A stretch of 38,430 bases of DNA, taken from assembly GCA_036733985.1 (NCBI GenBank), contig DAIMZM010000009.1:1-38430 (forward strand), given 5' to 3'. A program made the translations under genes and the position numbers. Source of the DNA: DAIMZM01 sp036733985. GTDB taxonomy: Bacteria > Bacillota > Dehalobacteriia > UBA4068. Of this stretch, positions 30,709 to 38,376 are shown in pieces. Position 1 is the stretch's first letter. Each line of letters starts with the position of its first letter. The notes below the pieces were generated by a model. That model saw only the letters and a list, made by a program, of their open reading frames with translations. It was not told where the DNA came from and made no database searches.

Positions 30709-30879
30709 ATGATGCCATCCAAACTGCCGCAGTTTACCATTCGCATCGACCCGGAATTGCTGGCAAAGCTGCGCTATGTAGCGGAGTACAATGCGCGCTC
30801 GGCGAACCGGGAAGTGGAAATGCTGATTAAGAAGCATGTGGGCAAATTTGAGCAAACTCATGGAGAAATCCAGCTGTAA
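30709..30879 (+). CDS. Arc/CopG-type ribbon-helix-helix DNA-binding protein (56 residues)
   Basis: Sequence MMPSKLPQFTIRIDPELLAK, then a helix ending SANREVEMLIKKHV: a beta strand with alternating Gln/Thr/Arg (QFTIRID) and two helices, the Arc fold. AAGGGGGG stands five bases before the first ATG (30709; a second ATG follows directly). Divergent from the 59-residue gene and probably binds the repeats between them. Resembles Arc-family regulators of prophages. No toxin partner is visible in the usual place. Confidence 0.82.
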   Translation: MMPSKLPQFTIRIDPELLAKLRYVAEYNARSANREVEMLIKKHVGKFEQTHGEIQL

Positions 30880-31039
30880 ATGCCAGCCAGACCGTTCGCT
30901 GCGCTCACTAGACGGCCGCTGCGGTCAAGCCCCCATGTCCTTTCGCGCTCCCTGCGGTTTCAGGCTGCCGGTGCTTTCCTCCGGGGCCTGACCGCTTCGC
31001 TGCGCCACCGCCAGAAGGCCCTTCGGCCTGCCGCTGATC
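30880..31039. repeat. Non-coding GC-rich region with short repeats
   Basis: Contains GACCG(C)TTCGCTGCGC near 30890 and again near 30989, inverted relatives such as GCCGCTGCGGTC, and a GGCCCTTCGGCC hairpin. An open frame of 67 codons exists but is Arg/Ala/Leu-biased and has no ribosome binding site. Looks like decayed repeat DNA between the RHH gene and its terminator. Confidence 0.4.
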
Positions 31040-31082
31040 AAGAACGCCCCTGCTTTTTCCAGCAGGGGCGTTCTTTCTTTTA
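31040..31082 (+). terminator. Terminator downstream of the RHH gene
   Basis: Fifteen-base perfect arms (31040-31054 and 31061-31075) around TTTTCC, then CTTTTAG. Lies between convergent transcripts. Confidence 0.85.
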
Positions 31083-31112
31083 GTCTGTTTTTGGCCGGCC
31101 GGGGGAAGGGGC

Positions 31113-32918
31113 TTACTTGACTTCGAAGCTCTCGTCGGTCAGCTCATTATACTTGCCCCGGGGCACATAATGGGTGTGGAGGTATTCATGGGAACGGTGG
31201 CCGCCGGCTTCGCCCCATTCTTTGTAGAAGGCGATCAGCTCCGGATTCTCATGGGATTTCCGCAGGGCTTTGCCTTCGTCCTCGGCATAAAGCGCTTCCA
31301 TCCTGGACTTGCGGGCCGCGGCCACATCCTTGGCCCGGGGCTGGCCGCCGCCGGTGATGCAGCCGCCGGGGCAGCCCATCACTTCGATGAAATGATAGGG
31401 GGAGGTGCCGGCTTCCACCTGCTCCATCAGCTGCCTGGCGCCGGCCAGGCCGCTGGTGACGGCGATCTTCACTTCAAAGCCTTCGGCAGCCTGCCATTCC
31501 GGCAGCACATTCTCCAGCTTGATGGTGGCTTCCTTCACCTGATCCAGGCCGACGATGGGCGGCACATGCAAATCGCCCCAGGGCAGCTCCCGCCCGGTGA
31601 CTAGTTCGTAAACAGTACGCAGGGCCGCTTCCATCACGCCGCCGGTAAGGCCGAAGATATCCGCGGCGCCGGTGGACATGCCCAGGGGGGAATCAAAGGG
31701 CTCTTCCGGCAGGGAGAGGAAATCAATGCCTAAGGATTTGATCATGTCTCCCAGCTCCCGCACGGTCAGCACCGCGTCCACATTAGGCAGGCCGTCATTG
31801 GTCATTTCCGGCCGGGCGATCTCGGTTTTCTTGGCGGTGCAAGGCATGATGGAGACCACGTAGATATCCTTGGGGTCTTTGCCGATCTTCTCCGCGTAAT
31901 AGGATTTCAGCACCGCGCCGAACATCATATGCGGGGATTTGCAGGAAGAGAGATGATCCAGCTCTGTGGGAAAATTGTTCTCGATGAACTTAATCCACCC
32001 AGGGGAGCAGGAGGTCATCATGGGCAGCACCGCGCCCTTGCCAGAGAGCACGTCCTTGAAGCGGTGGAGGAATTCGGTGCCTTCCTCGATGATGGTCAGG
32101 TCGGCGCTCCAGTTGGTGTCAAAGACGTCGTCAAAGCCCATGCGGCGCAGGGCCGCCACCAGGCGTCCGGTTTGGCTGGTGCCGGGGGGCAGGCCGAAGC
32201 ATTCGCCGATGCCCACCCTGACAGCCGGGGCCGGCTGCACGATCACATACTTATTGGGGTCGTTCAGCGCTGCCCAGACCCGGTCTTTATGGCTGGTCTC
32301 CTGCAGCGCGCCCACCGGGCAAACCACGGTGCACTGGCCGCAGAAGGTGCAGTTGCTGCTGCCGATGGGCAGCTCAAAGGCTGGGGAAATCACGGTCTGG
32401 AAGCCCCGCTGGGAAGCTTTCAGGATATTGGTTTCCTGGATGCGGCCGCAAACGCTGACGCAGCGGCGGCAGAGGACGCATTTGTTGGGATCCCGGGTGA
32501 AGGATTCGCAGACGTCGATCTTGGATTCATTCTTGGCCCCATGGTAGCGGTTTTCCGTCACGCCCAGTTCCCGGCCCAGATCCTGCAGCTCGCAGCTGCC
32601 GCTGCGCTCGCAGGCCAGGCAATCCTGGGCATGGTCGGAGATCAGCAATTGATAGAGCACCTTCCGGGCATTGCGCACCCGCTGGGTATTGGTGTGGATC
32701 TTCATGCCCTCGGCGGCTTCCACCATGCAGGAGGCCATCAGGTTTTTGGAACCTTCCACTTCCACCACGCAGATGCGGCAAGCGCCGAACTGATGGATGC
32801 CTTCTAAATAGCAGAGCTTGGGGATATGGATATGGTTGAGTTCAGCCGCCTTTAAAATCGAGCTGCCTTTGGGGGCCTGGCATTCCTTGCCATTAATGGT
32901 AAGATTGATCATTGTCAT
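31113..32918 (-). CDS. hydA: [FeFe]-hydrogenase catalytic subunit (HydA/HndD type)
   Basis: Oxidises or produces H2 at the H-cluster. 601 residues: N-terminal [2Fe-2S] domain (C36, C47, C50, C64), a His-ligated cluster (H96, C100, C103, C109), two [4Fe-4S] sites (C147/150/153/157 and C190/193/196/200), then the H-domain with L1 TSCSPGW (302-308), L2 MPCTAKKTE (358-366) and L3 EVMGCPGGCITGGGQP (about 508-523), and a small C-terminal HydB-like extension. L1 differs from the textbook TSCCPxW. GGAGG stands eight bases before the ATG at 32918, overlapping the end of the upstream gene. Third gene of the operon. No signal peptide, so cytoplasmic. Maturases HydE, HydF, HydG are not in the window. Confidence 0.95.
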   Translation of the reverse strand: MTMINLTINGKECQAPKGSSILKAAELNHIHIPKLCYLEGIHQFGACRICVVEVEGSKNLMASCMVEAAEGMKIHTNTQRVRNARKVLYQLLISDHAQDCLACERSGSCELQDLGRELGVTENRYHGAKNESKIDVCESFTRDPNKCVLCRRCVSVCGRIQETNILKASQRGFQTVISPAFELPIGSSNCTFCGQCTVVCPVGALQETSHKDRVWAALNDPNKYVIVQPAPAVRVGIGECFGLPPGTSQTGRLVAALRRMGFDDVFDTNWSADLTIIEEGTEFLHRFKDVLSGKGAVLPMMTSCSPGWIKFIENNFPTELDHLSSCKSPHMMFGAVLKSYYAEKIGKDPKDIYVVSIMPCTAKKTEIARPEMTNDGLPNVDAVLTVRELGDMIKSLGIDFLSLPEEPFDSPLGMSTGAADIFGLTGGVMEAALRTVYELVTGRELPWGDLHVPPIVGLDQVKEATIKLENVLPEWQAAEGFEVKIAVTSGLAGARQLMEQVEAGTSPYHFIEVMGCPGGCITGGGQPRAKDVAAARKSRMEALYAEDEGKALRKSHENPELIAFYKEWGEAGGHRSHEYLHTHYVPRGKYNELTDESFEVK

Positions 32919-32923
32919 ATTAT

Positions 32924-35900
32924 CTACCTCCTATCGCAGCGCAGGCAGCGCTTGGCTTCCGCCTCGGCGTCCAGCTTATTCATGCCGAGATTGACCTCGC
33001 AGAAGCACTGTACCGCTTTGGCAGCCGGAACATGAGATTTGGGGAAGCGGTCATGGATCACCACGTCGCCTTCGATATGATAATCGCTGATGGCGATTTC
33101 CGGCCCTTTGTAAAGCCGGCCTTCGCCGCCCAGGTATTCGTCGATGGCTGCCGCGGCCAGCTTCGCGTCATGGATGGCATGCACCACATCCTCCGGATTG
33201 CGGTAAGCGTCGCCGCCGGCAAAGACCCCCGGCTTGGAGGTGGCCATAGTGTATTCGTCCGCCAGGATGCAGCTGCCCTTATGCAGGTCAATGCCGCTCT
33301 CCGCCAGGAAGGCGGTATCCGGCGACTGGGAAACAGCGGGAATCGCCACGTCGAAGTCTTCCGTATAGATGCTGCCTTCGATGGGACGGGCCTTCCGGCG
33401 GCCGGTATTGTCGAATTCATGGAGGGCCTGGCGGGCAATAGCGATACTCTGGAGCTTGCCGTTCTCGCCGATGAAGCGGACCGGGTTGACCAGGGTCTCA
33501 ATGATTACGCCTTCAGCCAGGGCATCCTGGATCTCTTCGTCATTGGCAGGCATGGCGCTCCGGTCCCGGCGGTAAAGGATTTTTACTTCCTTGGCGCCCA
33601 GGCGCAAGGCGGTGCGGGCGGAATCAATGGCGGTATTGCCGCCGCCGATCACCGCCACCTTCTGGCCGGTGAGGGCCAGGTCGCCCTTTAAGGCTACCCG
33701 TTTCAGGAAATCCAGGCCATGGTAAACGCCCTGCAGATCCTCGCCCTCAATATTCAGCCGGGCGGCGGTTTGCGCGCCGACGCTGATGTAGATGGCGTCA
33801 TACTGATCGCGGATGGCGTCCATGGTGATATCCCGGCCCACCTTGGTGTTGAAGATGATGTTCACGCCGGCCTGTTTGATGAGGTCGATCTCATGGTTGA
33901 TCAGCGCCTTGGGCAGGCGGTATTCCGGAATGCCGTAAGTCATCACGCCGCCGGCCACCGCCTCCGCCTCGAATACGTCCACCTTGTAGCCTAAGCGGGC
34001 CAGGTAATAGCCGGCGGTCAGGCCGCTGGGCCCGGCGCCGATGATGGCCACTTTCTTATCCAGATCCGCCTTGGGCGCCAGCTCGGCAGCTTTGGGATAG
34101 CCTTCCCCGTAAGCATAGTCCGTGGCGAAACGCTTCAGCTCGCAAATGGCCATGGCTTCGTCCACCGTGGCCCGGCGGCAGCGGTCCTCGCAGGGATGGG
34201 TGCAGATGCGGCCGCAAATACCGGAGAAGGGATTGTCCCGGAACATTACCCGGTAGGCGTCCAGATATTGGCCGGTGGCCAGCAGGCTCATATAGCCGGG
34301 GATCTGAATACCGGCGGGGCAGGTGTTCTCGCAGGGGCTGCTGAACAGATGGGTGCAGACCCCGGCCCGGCAGTGCTTCTTGTAAATATGTTCCTCGTAT
34401 TCCTTGCGGAAATACTGGATGGTGGAGAGGATGGGGTTAGGCGCGGTCTGGCCCAGGCCGCACATGGCGGTATCCTTGACCACCACGGCCAGCTGCTCCA
34501 GCTCCTCGATATCGCCGTCAACGCCTTTGCCGTCCACGATCCGCTCCAGGATCTCCAGCATCCGCTTGGTGCCGATGCGGCAGGCCGTGCATTTGCCGCA
34601 GCTTTCGTCCTGGATGAAATCCATGAAGAAGCGGGCCGTATCCACCATGCAGGTATCTTCATTCATGGCGATCAGGCCGCCGGAGCCCATCATGGCTCCC
34701 AAGGCGATCAGGGAATCGTAATCCATGGGCACGTTCAGGTTATCCGCGGTGACACAGCCGCCGGAGGGGCCGCCCACCTGGGCGGATTTGAAGCGCTTGC
34801 CGTCGATCATGCCGCTGCCGATGGTGAAGATGATCTCCCCTAAGGGCGTGCCGATGGGCACTTCAATGATGCCCGCGTTGACGATATCGCCGGCCAGGGC
34901 AAAGACCTTGGTGCCCTTGGCTTTTTCCGTGCCGATCCTGGCAAATTTCTCAGCGCCGTCCAGGATGATGGCCGGCACATTGGCAAAAGTCTCCACGTTG
35001 TTGATGATGGTGGGTTTGCCGAAGAGGCCCCGCTGGAAGGGGAAGGGCGGCTTCTGTTTGGGCTCGCCCCGCTCGCCTTCGATGGAGGCCATCAGGGACG
35101 TTTCCTCGCCGCAGACAAAAGCGCCGGCGCCGATGCGGATCTCCAGATCAAATTCAAAATCCGTGCCGAACAGCTTCTGGCCCAGCAGCCCGTATTCCCG
35201 GGCCTGCTGGATGGCAATGCCCAGCCGGTCCACGGCAATGGGGTATTCAGCGCGGATATAGACATAGCCCTTCTTGGCGCCGATGGCATAAGCGCCCAGC
35301 ATCATGCCTTCGATCAGGTTATGGGGGTCGCCCTCGATAACGGAACGGTCCATGAAAGCGCCGGGGTCGCCCTCGTCCGCGTTGCAGACGATATATTTCT
35401 CCGGTCCCGGGGCCTTATAGCCGGCTTCCCATTTGACGCCGGTGGGGAAGCCGCCGCCGCCCCGGCCCCGCAGGCCGGAAGCCTTCATTTCTTCCACCAC
35501 CTGAGCGTCGGTCATGGTGGTCAGGGCCTTGGCAACGGCATAATAGCCGTTGTTGGCGATATAGCTGTTAATGTTGCTGTATTCGATGACGCCGCAATTC
35601 CTGAGGGCGATCCGCACCTGCTTGGAAAAGAAGGGAATATCGTCGATGACCGGGATATGCTTATCCAGGGCAGCGTCATAGAAAGTATGCTCTTCCAGGG
35701 TTTTGCCCTGCAGCAGATGGGCGCGGAGCACCTCCCGCACATTATCCGGATTCAGGCCGGTATAGAAAATCCGCTCCGGCAGGATCAGCATCACCGGCCC
35801 CACGGCGCAGGTGCCCATGCAGCCGGTTTCATACATCTTGACCTGGTCGGCCAGGCCGATCTTGGCCAGCTCATCCGCCACAGCGTCCCGCACGGCAAAG

Positions 35901-36025
35901 CAGTTGGAGCTGATGCAGCCCGCGCCGGCGCAAACCAGCACTTGATGATGGTAACGGGACAGCTGCTCCTGATATGCCATCCTGATGCGGTCAAGGTCCT
36001 GAATGGAAGTAATTTTATGTTCCAT
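32924..36025 (-). CDS. NuoF/HydB-like flavoprotein fused to a GltD/NfnB-like NADPH oxidoreductase
   Basis: 1033 residues, about twice a normal HydB or GltD. Order: thioredoxin-like [2Fe-2S] domain (about 28-110); NuoF domain with FMN loop GLRGRGGGGFPTG and NAD(H) segment ADEGDPGAFMDRS (about 170-220); SLBB domain; [4Fe-4S] site CGKCTACRIG (about 474-480) with a later Cys near 520; then GltD-type cysteines CENTCPAGIQIP and GRICTHPCEDRCRR (about 563-615), FAD motif IIGAGPSGLTAGYYLARLG (about 655-675), NADPH motif VIGGGNTAIDSARTALRLGA (about 789-808), GVFAGGDAYRNPEDVV, and a Cys-rich tail ending RCLRCD. One continuous frame with no stop. AGGAGG precedes the ATG. Flanked by NuoE-like and hydrogenase genes, so it is probably the electron-bifurcating hub with an added NADP(H) site; which couple is used is inferred. 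Confidence 0.93.
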   Translation of the reverse strand: MEHKITSIQDLDRIRMAYQEQLSRYHHQVLVCAGAGCISSNCFAVRDAVADELAKIGLADQVKMYETGCMGTCAVGPVMLILPERIFYTGLNPDNVREVLRAHLLQGKTLEEHTFYDAALDKHIPVIDDIPFFSKQVRIALRNCGVIEYSNINSYIANNGYYAVAKALTTMTDAQVVEEMKASGLRGRGGGGFPTGVKWEAGYKAPGPEKYIVCNADEGDPGAFMDRSVIEGDPHNLIEGMMLGAYAIGAKKGYVYIRAEYPIAVDRLGIAIQQAREYGLLGQKLFGTDFEFDLEIRIGAGAFVCGEETSLMASIEGERGEPKQKPPFPFQRGLFGKPTIINNVETFANVPAIILDGAEKFARIGTEKAKGTKVFALAGDIVNAGIIEVPIGTPLGEIIFTIGSGMIDGKRFKSAQVGGPSGGCVTADNLNVPMDYDSLIALGAMMGSGGLIAMNEDTCMVDTARFFMDFIQDESCGKCTACRIGTKRMLEILERIVDGKGVDGDIEELEQLAVVVKDTAMCGLGQTAPNPILSTIQYFRKEYEEHIYKKHCRAGVCTHLFSSPCENTCPAGIQIPGYMSLLATGQYLDAYRVMFRDNPFSGICGRICTHPCEDRCRRATVDEAMAICELKRFATDYAYGEGYPKAAELAPKADLDKKVAIIGAGPSGLTAGYYLARLGYKVDVFEAEAVAGGVMTYGIPEYRLPKALINHEIDLIKQAGVNIIFNTKVGRDITMDAIRDQYDAIYISVGAQTAARLNIEGEDLQGVYHGLDFLKRVALKGDLALTGQKVAVIGGGNTAIDSARTALRLGAKEVKILYRRDRSAMPANDEEIQDALAEGVIIETLVNPVRFIGENGKLQSIAIARQALHEFDNTGRRKARPIEGSIYTEDFDVAIPAVSQSPDTAFLAESGIDLHKGSCILADEYTMATSKPGVFAGGDAYRNPEDVVHAIHDAKLAAAAIDEYLGGEGRLYKGPEIAISDYHIEGDVVIHDRFPKSHVPAAKAVQCFCEVNLGMNKLDAEAEAKRCLRCDRR

Positions 36026-36037
36026 TTATTTCACCTC

Positions 36038-36541
36038 CTAATACCGGGCAAGAACAGCGTCCAGCTTAGCGGGAGCCATCTGCTTGTAGACTTCGTCGTC
36101 GATCATCAGCGCCGGGGCCAAGCCGCAGGCGCCGATGCAGCGGGCTACCTCAAAGGTGAACTTTTTATCCGCCGTAGTGCCGCCAACCTTCACCTGGAGC
36201 TTTTCTTCAAGCGCTTCCACCAGCTTTTTGCCCCCCCGGACATAGCAGGCGGTGCCCAGGCAAACCCGTAAAGTATGTTCGCCCCGCTCCGTAATGGAGA
36301 AGAAGGAATAGAAGCTCACGACCCCGTAAACTTCGGACAGCGGCAGATTCAGGCCATTGGCGATGAATTTCTGCAGCTGCAGCGGCAGGTAGCCGTAAAT
36401 CTGCTGTGCGGCGTGCAGAACCATGATCAGCGAGCCCGGCCTGTCCCTGTAAGTCTCGATGACCTTGGCTATCTGGTCATACTTTGCCTGCTCCTCCTCG
36501 CTGTGCTCGCAGCAGCAGCACTTCTCAGTATTGGTGTCCAT
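36038..36541 (-). CDS. hydC: NuoE-like [2Fe-2S] subunit of the hydrogenase (HydC/HndA type)
   Basis: Thioredoxin-like electron carrier subunit, 167 residues. The [2Fe-2S] ligands are C94, C99, C135 and C139 (RVCLGTACYVRGG and ARCIGACGLAPALMI); the preceding helical part YLPLQLQKFIANGLNLPLSEVYGVVSFY matches NuoE. An odd Cys-Cys-Cys-Cys (8-11) stands at the N-terminus. The ATG at 36541 has AAGGGAGG; the open frame continues upstream but belongs to the leader. First gene of the operon, 12 bases before the fusion gene. Confidence 0.94.
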   Translation of the reverse strand: MDTNTEKCCCCEHSEEEQAKYDQIAKVIETYRDRPGSLIMVLHAAQQIYGYLPLQLQKFIANGLNLPLSEVYGVVSFYSFFSITERGEHTLRVCLGTACYVRGGKKLVEALEEKLQVKVGGTTADKKFTFEVARCIGACGLAPALMIDDEVYKQMAPAKLDAVLARY

Positions 36542-36657
36542 TTTTAACCTCCCTTGCTTAAATAAATGCTGACATATGTGTTTACCGGGCCGGTAATCCT
36601 GGTCATTATCCGGGCCGGAAAAAACCGGGATAAACCTAAAATAAGGGGGTTGGGACG

Positions 36658-36698
36658 GCTGCGGCAAAAGGGATCTCCCTCCCGAAAATTGTCGCAGC
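36658..36698 (-). other. Hairpin in the hydrogenase operon leader
   Basis: On the minus strand GCTGCG (36698-36693) pairs with CGCAGC (36663-36658), enclosing a smaller GGG-AGAT-CCC stem. It lies right after the transcription start in an unusually long leader of about 160 nt, which also carries CCGGCCCGG twice. Possible cis-regulatory RNA; no class recognised. Confidence 0.4.
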
Positions 36699-36709
36699 TC
36701 AGCATTTTT

Positions 36710-36738
36710 ACTCTACCATAAATATATGCCTTTGTCAA
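36710..36738 (-). promoter_or_regulatory. Promoter of the hydrogenase operon
   Basis: Minus strand: TTGACA (36738-36733), 17 bases, TAGAGT (36715-36710). Confidence 0.75.
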
Positions 36739-36820
36739 AACTTTATCAGCACTTGGGGTTAGTTTACAGAATCTTTTTACTATAAGCATTTGCCCTAAAA
36801 CAAGGGTTAACTTGCGGCTA

Positions 36821-36852
36821 AAAAAAAGAGGCGCAGAATTCCGCCTCTTTTT
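36821..36852 (-). terminator. Terminator of the his operon
   Basis: Arms AAAAAGAGGCG (36823-36833) and CGCCTCTTTTT (36842-36852). Read on the minus strand it ends in seven T, just before the hydrogenase promoter. Confidence 0.85.
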
Positions 36853-36950
36853 GTTTCCCGTAATGCTATGCTAAAGCTTTCCCAAGGCAATTTCAGGATG
36901 GCAAGGTTTTCTTGCTTGTTTCTGCCGGGGAATCCGCCTTTGCCAAGGCT

Positions 36951-37601
36951 TCAGGCCATGGTTTCTTGTTTGGTTTTTTGATCCACCACTTGCCGGGAGG
37001 CTAATTCTCCCAGAATATCGGCGGGACAAATATTTTCCGCCGCCATCAGCACCAGCAGGTGATAGGCCAAATCAGCGATTTCGTAGACGGTTTCTTCCCG
37101 GCTGCCCTTCATGGCGGCGATCAGCACCTCGGCGCTTTCTTCGCCGATTTTTTTCAAAATCTTTTCCCGGCCTTTTTCAAAAAGATAAGTGGTGTAGCTG
37201 CCGCTGGGCCGCAATTCATTTCTGCTGAGCAACAGTCGGTAGAGCCGGTCCAGGCTAAAGGCCGGCCGCTCCGCCGCCGCCCCCTGCCAGATCTTGTTGA
37301 AAAAGCAGCTCTCCGCTCCGGTATGGCAGGCCGGGCCGGTTTGGGTCACCAGGGCCAGCAGGCTGTCGTTGTCGCAATCCGCGGTCAGGGCCAGCAGCTG
37401 CTGAAGATGGCCGCTGCTTTCCCCTTTCCGCCACAATTCCCCCCGGCTGCGGGAGAAAAAGCAGGTGCGCCCCTCGGCCAGGGAAACGGCGATGCTCTCC
37501 CGGTTCATATAAGCCAGCATCAGGACCTGCCCGCTCTCCGCCGCCTGCACCACGCAGGGGATCAGGCCGTCTTGATCAAATTTCAGTTCATCCAGGTTCA
37601 T
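36951..37601 (-). CDS. hisIE: Bifunctional phosphoribosyl-AMP cyclohydrolase / phosphoribosyl-ATP pyrophosphatase
   Basis: Second and third steps of histidine synthesis, fused. 216 residues: HisI part (1-115) with AYMNRESI, SRGELWRKGESSGH and metal-binding DCDNDS plus the CHTGAESCFF site; HisE part (about 120-205) with SYTTYLFEKGREKILKKIGEESAE and an all-helical pyrophosphatase core. GGAAGG stands eight bases before the ATG at 37601; it overlaps the hisF stop by 14 bases. Last gene of the operon. Confidence 0.96.
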   Translation of the reverse strand: MNLDELKFDQDGLIPCVVQAAESGQVLMLAYMNRESIAVSLAEGRTCFFSRSRGELWRKGESSGHLQQLLALTADCDNDSLLALVTQTGPACHTGAESCFFNKIWQGAAAERPAFSLDRLYRLLLSRNELRPSGSYTTYLFEKGREKILKKIGEESAEVLIAAMKGSREETVYEIADLAYHLLVLMAAENICPADILGELASRQVVDQKTKQETMA

Positions 37602-38376
37602 TTAAGGCACCTTCCCTTTCCTCGGCCCGGATCGCCAGGCCCTGGTTGATTAAATAGCGTTTCAGCTGCCGGATCTCCAGTTCCCGGCGGTGAAAAATGC
37701 CCGCGGCCAGGCCCGCGTCCACCCCGGGCAGCTGAAAGAGTTGGGCGAAATCTTCCGCTTTGCCGGCGCCGCCGCTGGCAATGACCGGGATGCCTACCCG
37801 GGCCGTCACCGCCCGCAGCAGGGGCAGGTCAAAGCCCTGGCCCATGCCGTCGGTATCGATGCTGTTCACCACCAATTCCCCGGCCCCTAAGGACTCTCCT
37901 TGTTCCGCCCAGTCCAGGGCGTCCAGCCCGGTGTTTTCCCGGCCGCCCTTGGCGAAAACCCGCCAGACCCCGTCCGCCAAGGATACGTCCATGGACAGCA
38001 CCACGCATTGATTGCCGTATTTCTCCGCGGCATCCCGGATCAGAACCGGGTTTTTCAGCGCGCCGGAATTGACGCTGACCTTATCCGCCCCGGCTTTCAG
38101 CACCCGGTCAAAATCAGCCAGGCTGCTGATGCCGCCGCCCACGGTCAGGGGGATGAAGATTTCCGCCGCCACCCGGCGCAGGATATCCGTGAACAGGGGC
38201 CGCTGCTCCACCGTGGCAATGATATCATAAAAGACCAGCTCATCCGCGCCGGATTCATTGTAGAAGCGGGCCAGGGCCACCGGGTCTTCCAGTTCCCGCA
38301 CATTCTGGAATTGCCGGCCCTTCACCACTACGCCGTTTTTAATATCCAGGCAGGGGGTGATGCGCTTGGTAATCAT
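37588..38376 (-). CDS. hisF: Imidazole glycerol phosphate synthase, cyclase subunit
   Basis: Forms the imidazole ring with ammonia from HisH. 262 residues, (beta-alpha)8 barrel: ITPCLDIKNGVVVKG with the catalytic Asp 11, the phosphate loops LTVGGGISS and ADKVSVNSGA, the second catalytic Asp in VLSMDVS, and VIASGGAGKAEDF. GGAGG stands nine bases before the ATG. The start overlaps the hisA stop (ATGA). The C-terminal 20 residues are longer and more charged than usual and overlap hisIE. Confidence 0.96.
   Translation of the reverse strand: MITKRITPCLDIKNGVVVKGRQFQNVRELEDPVALARFYNESGADELVFYDIIATVEQRPLFTDILRRVAAEIFIPLTVGGGISSLADFDRVLKAGADKVSVNSGALKNPVLIRDAAEKYGNQCVVLSMDVSLADGVWRVFAKGGRENTGLDALDWAEQGESLGAGELVVNSIDTDGMGQGFDLPLLRAVTARVGIPVIASGGAGKAEDFAQLFQLPGVDAGLAAGIFHRRELEIRQLKRYLINQGLAIRAEEREGALNEPG

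Noticed and set aside
30880..31083. A 67-codon open frame after the RHH gene
   Set aside because: No ribosome binding site, Arg/Ala-biased sequence, and it runs through the terminator stem.
31929..32807. A 292-codon plus-strand frame opposite hydA (and similar frames at 32912-33691 and 35321-36271)
   Set aside because: They mirror the codons of the conserved hydrogenase genes; no family features.
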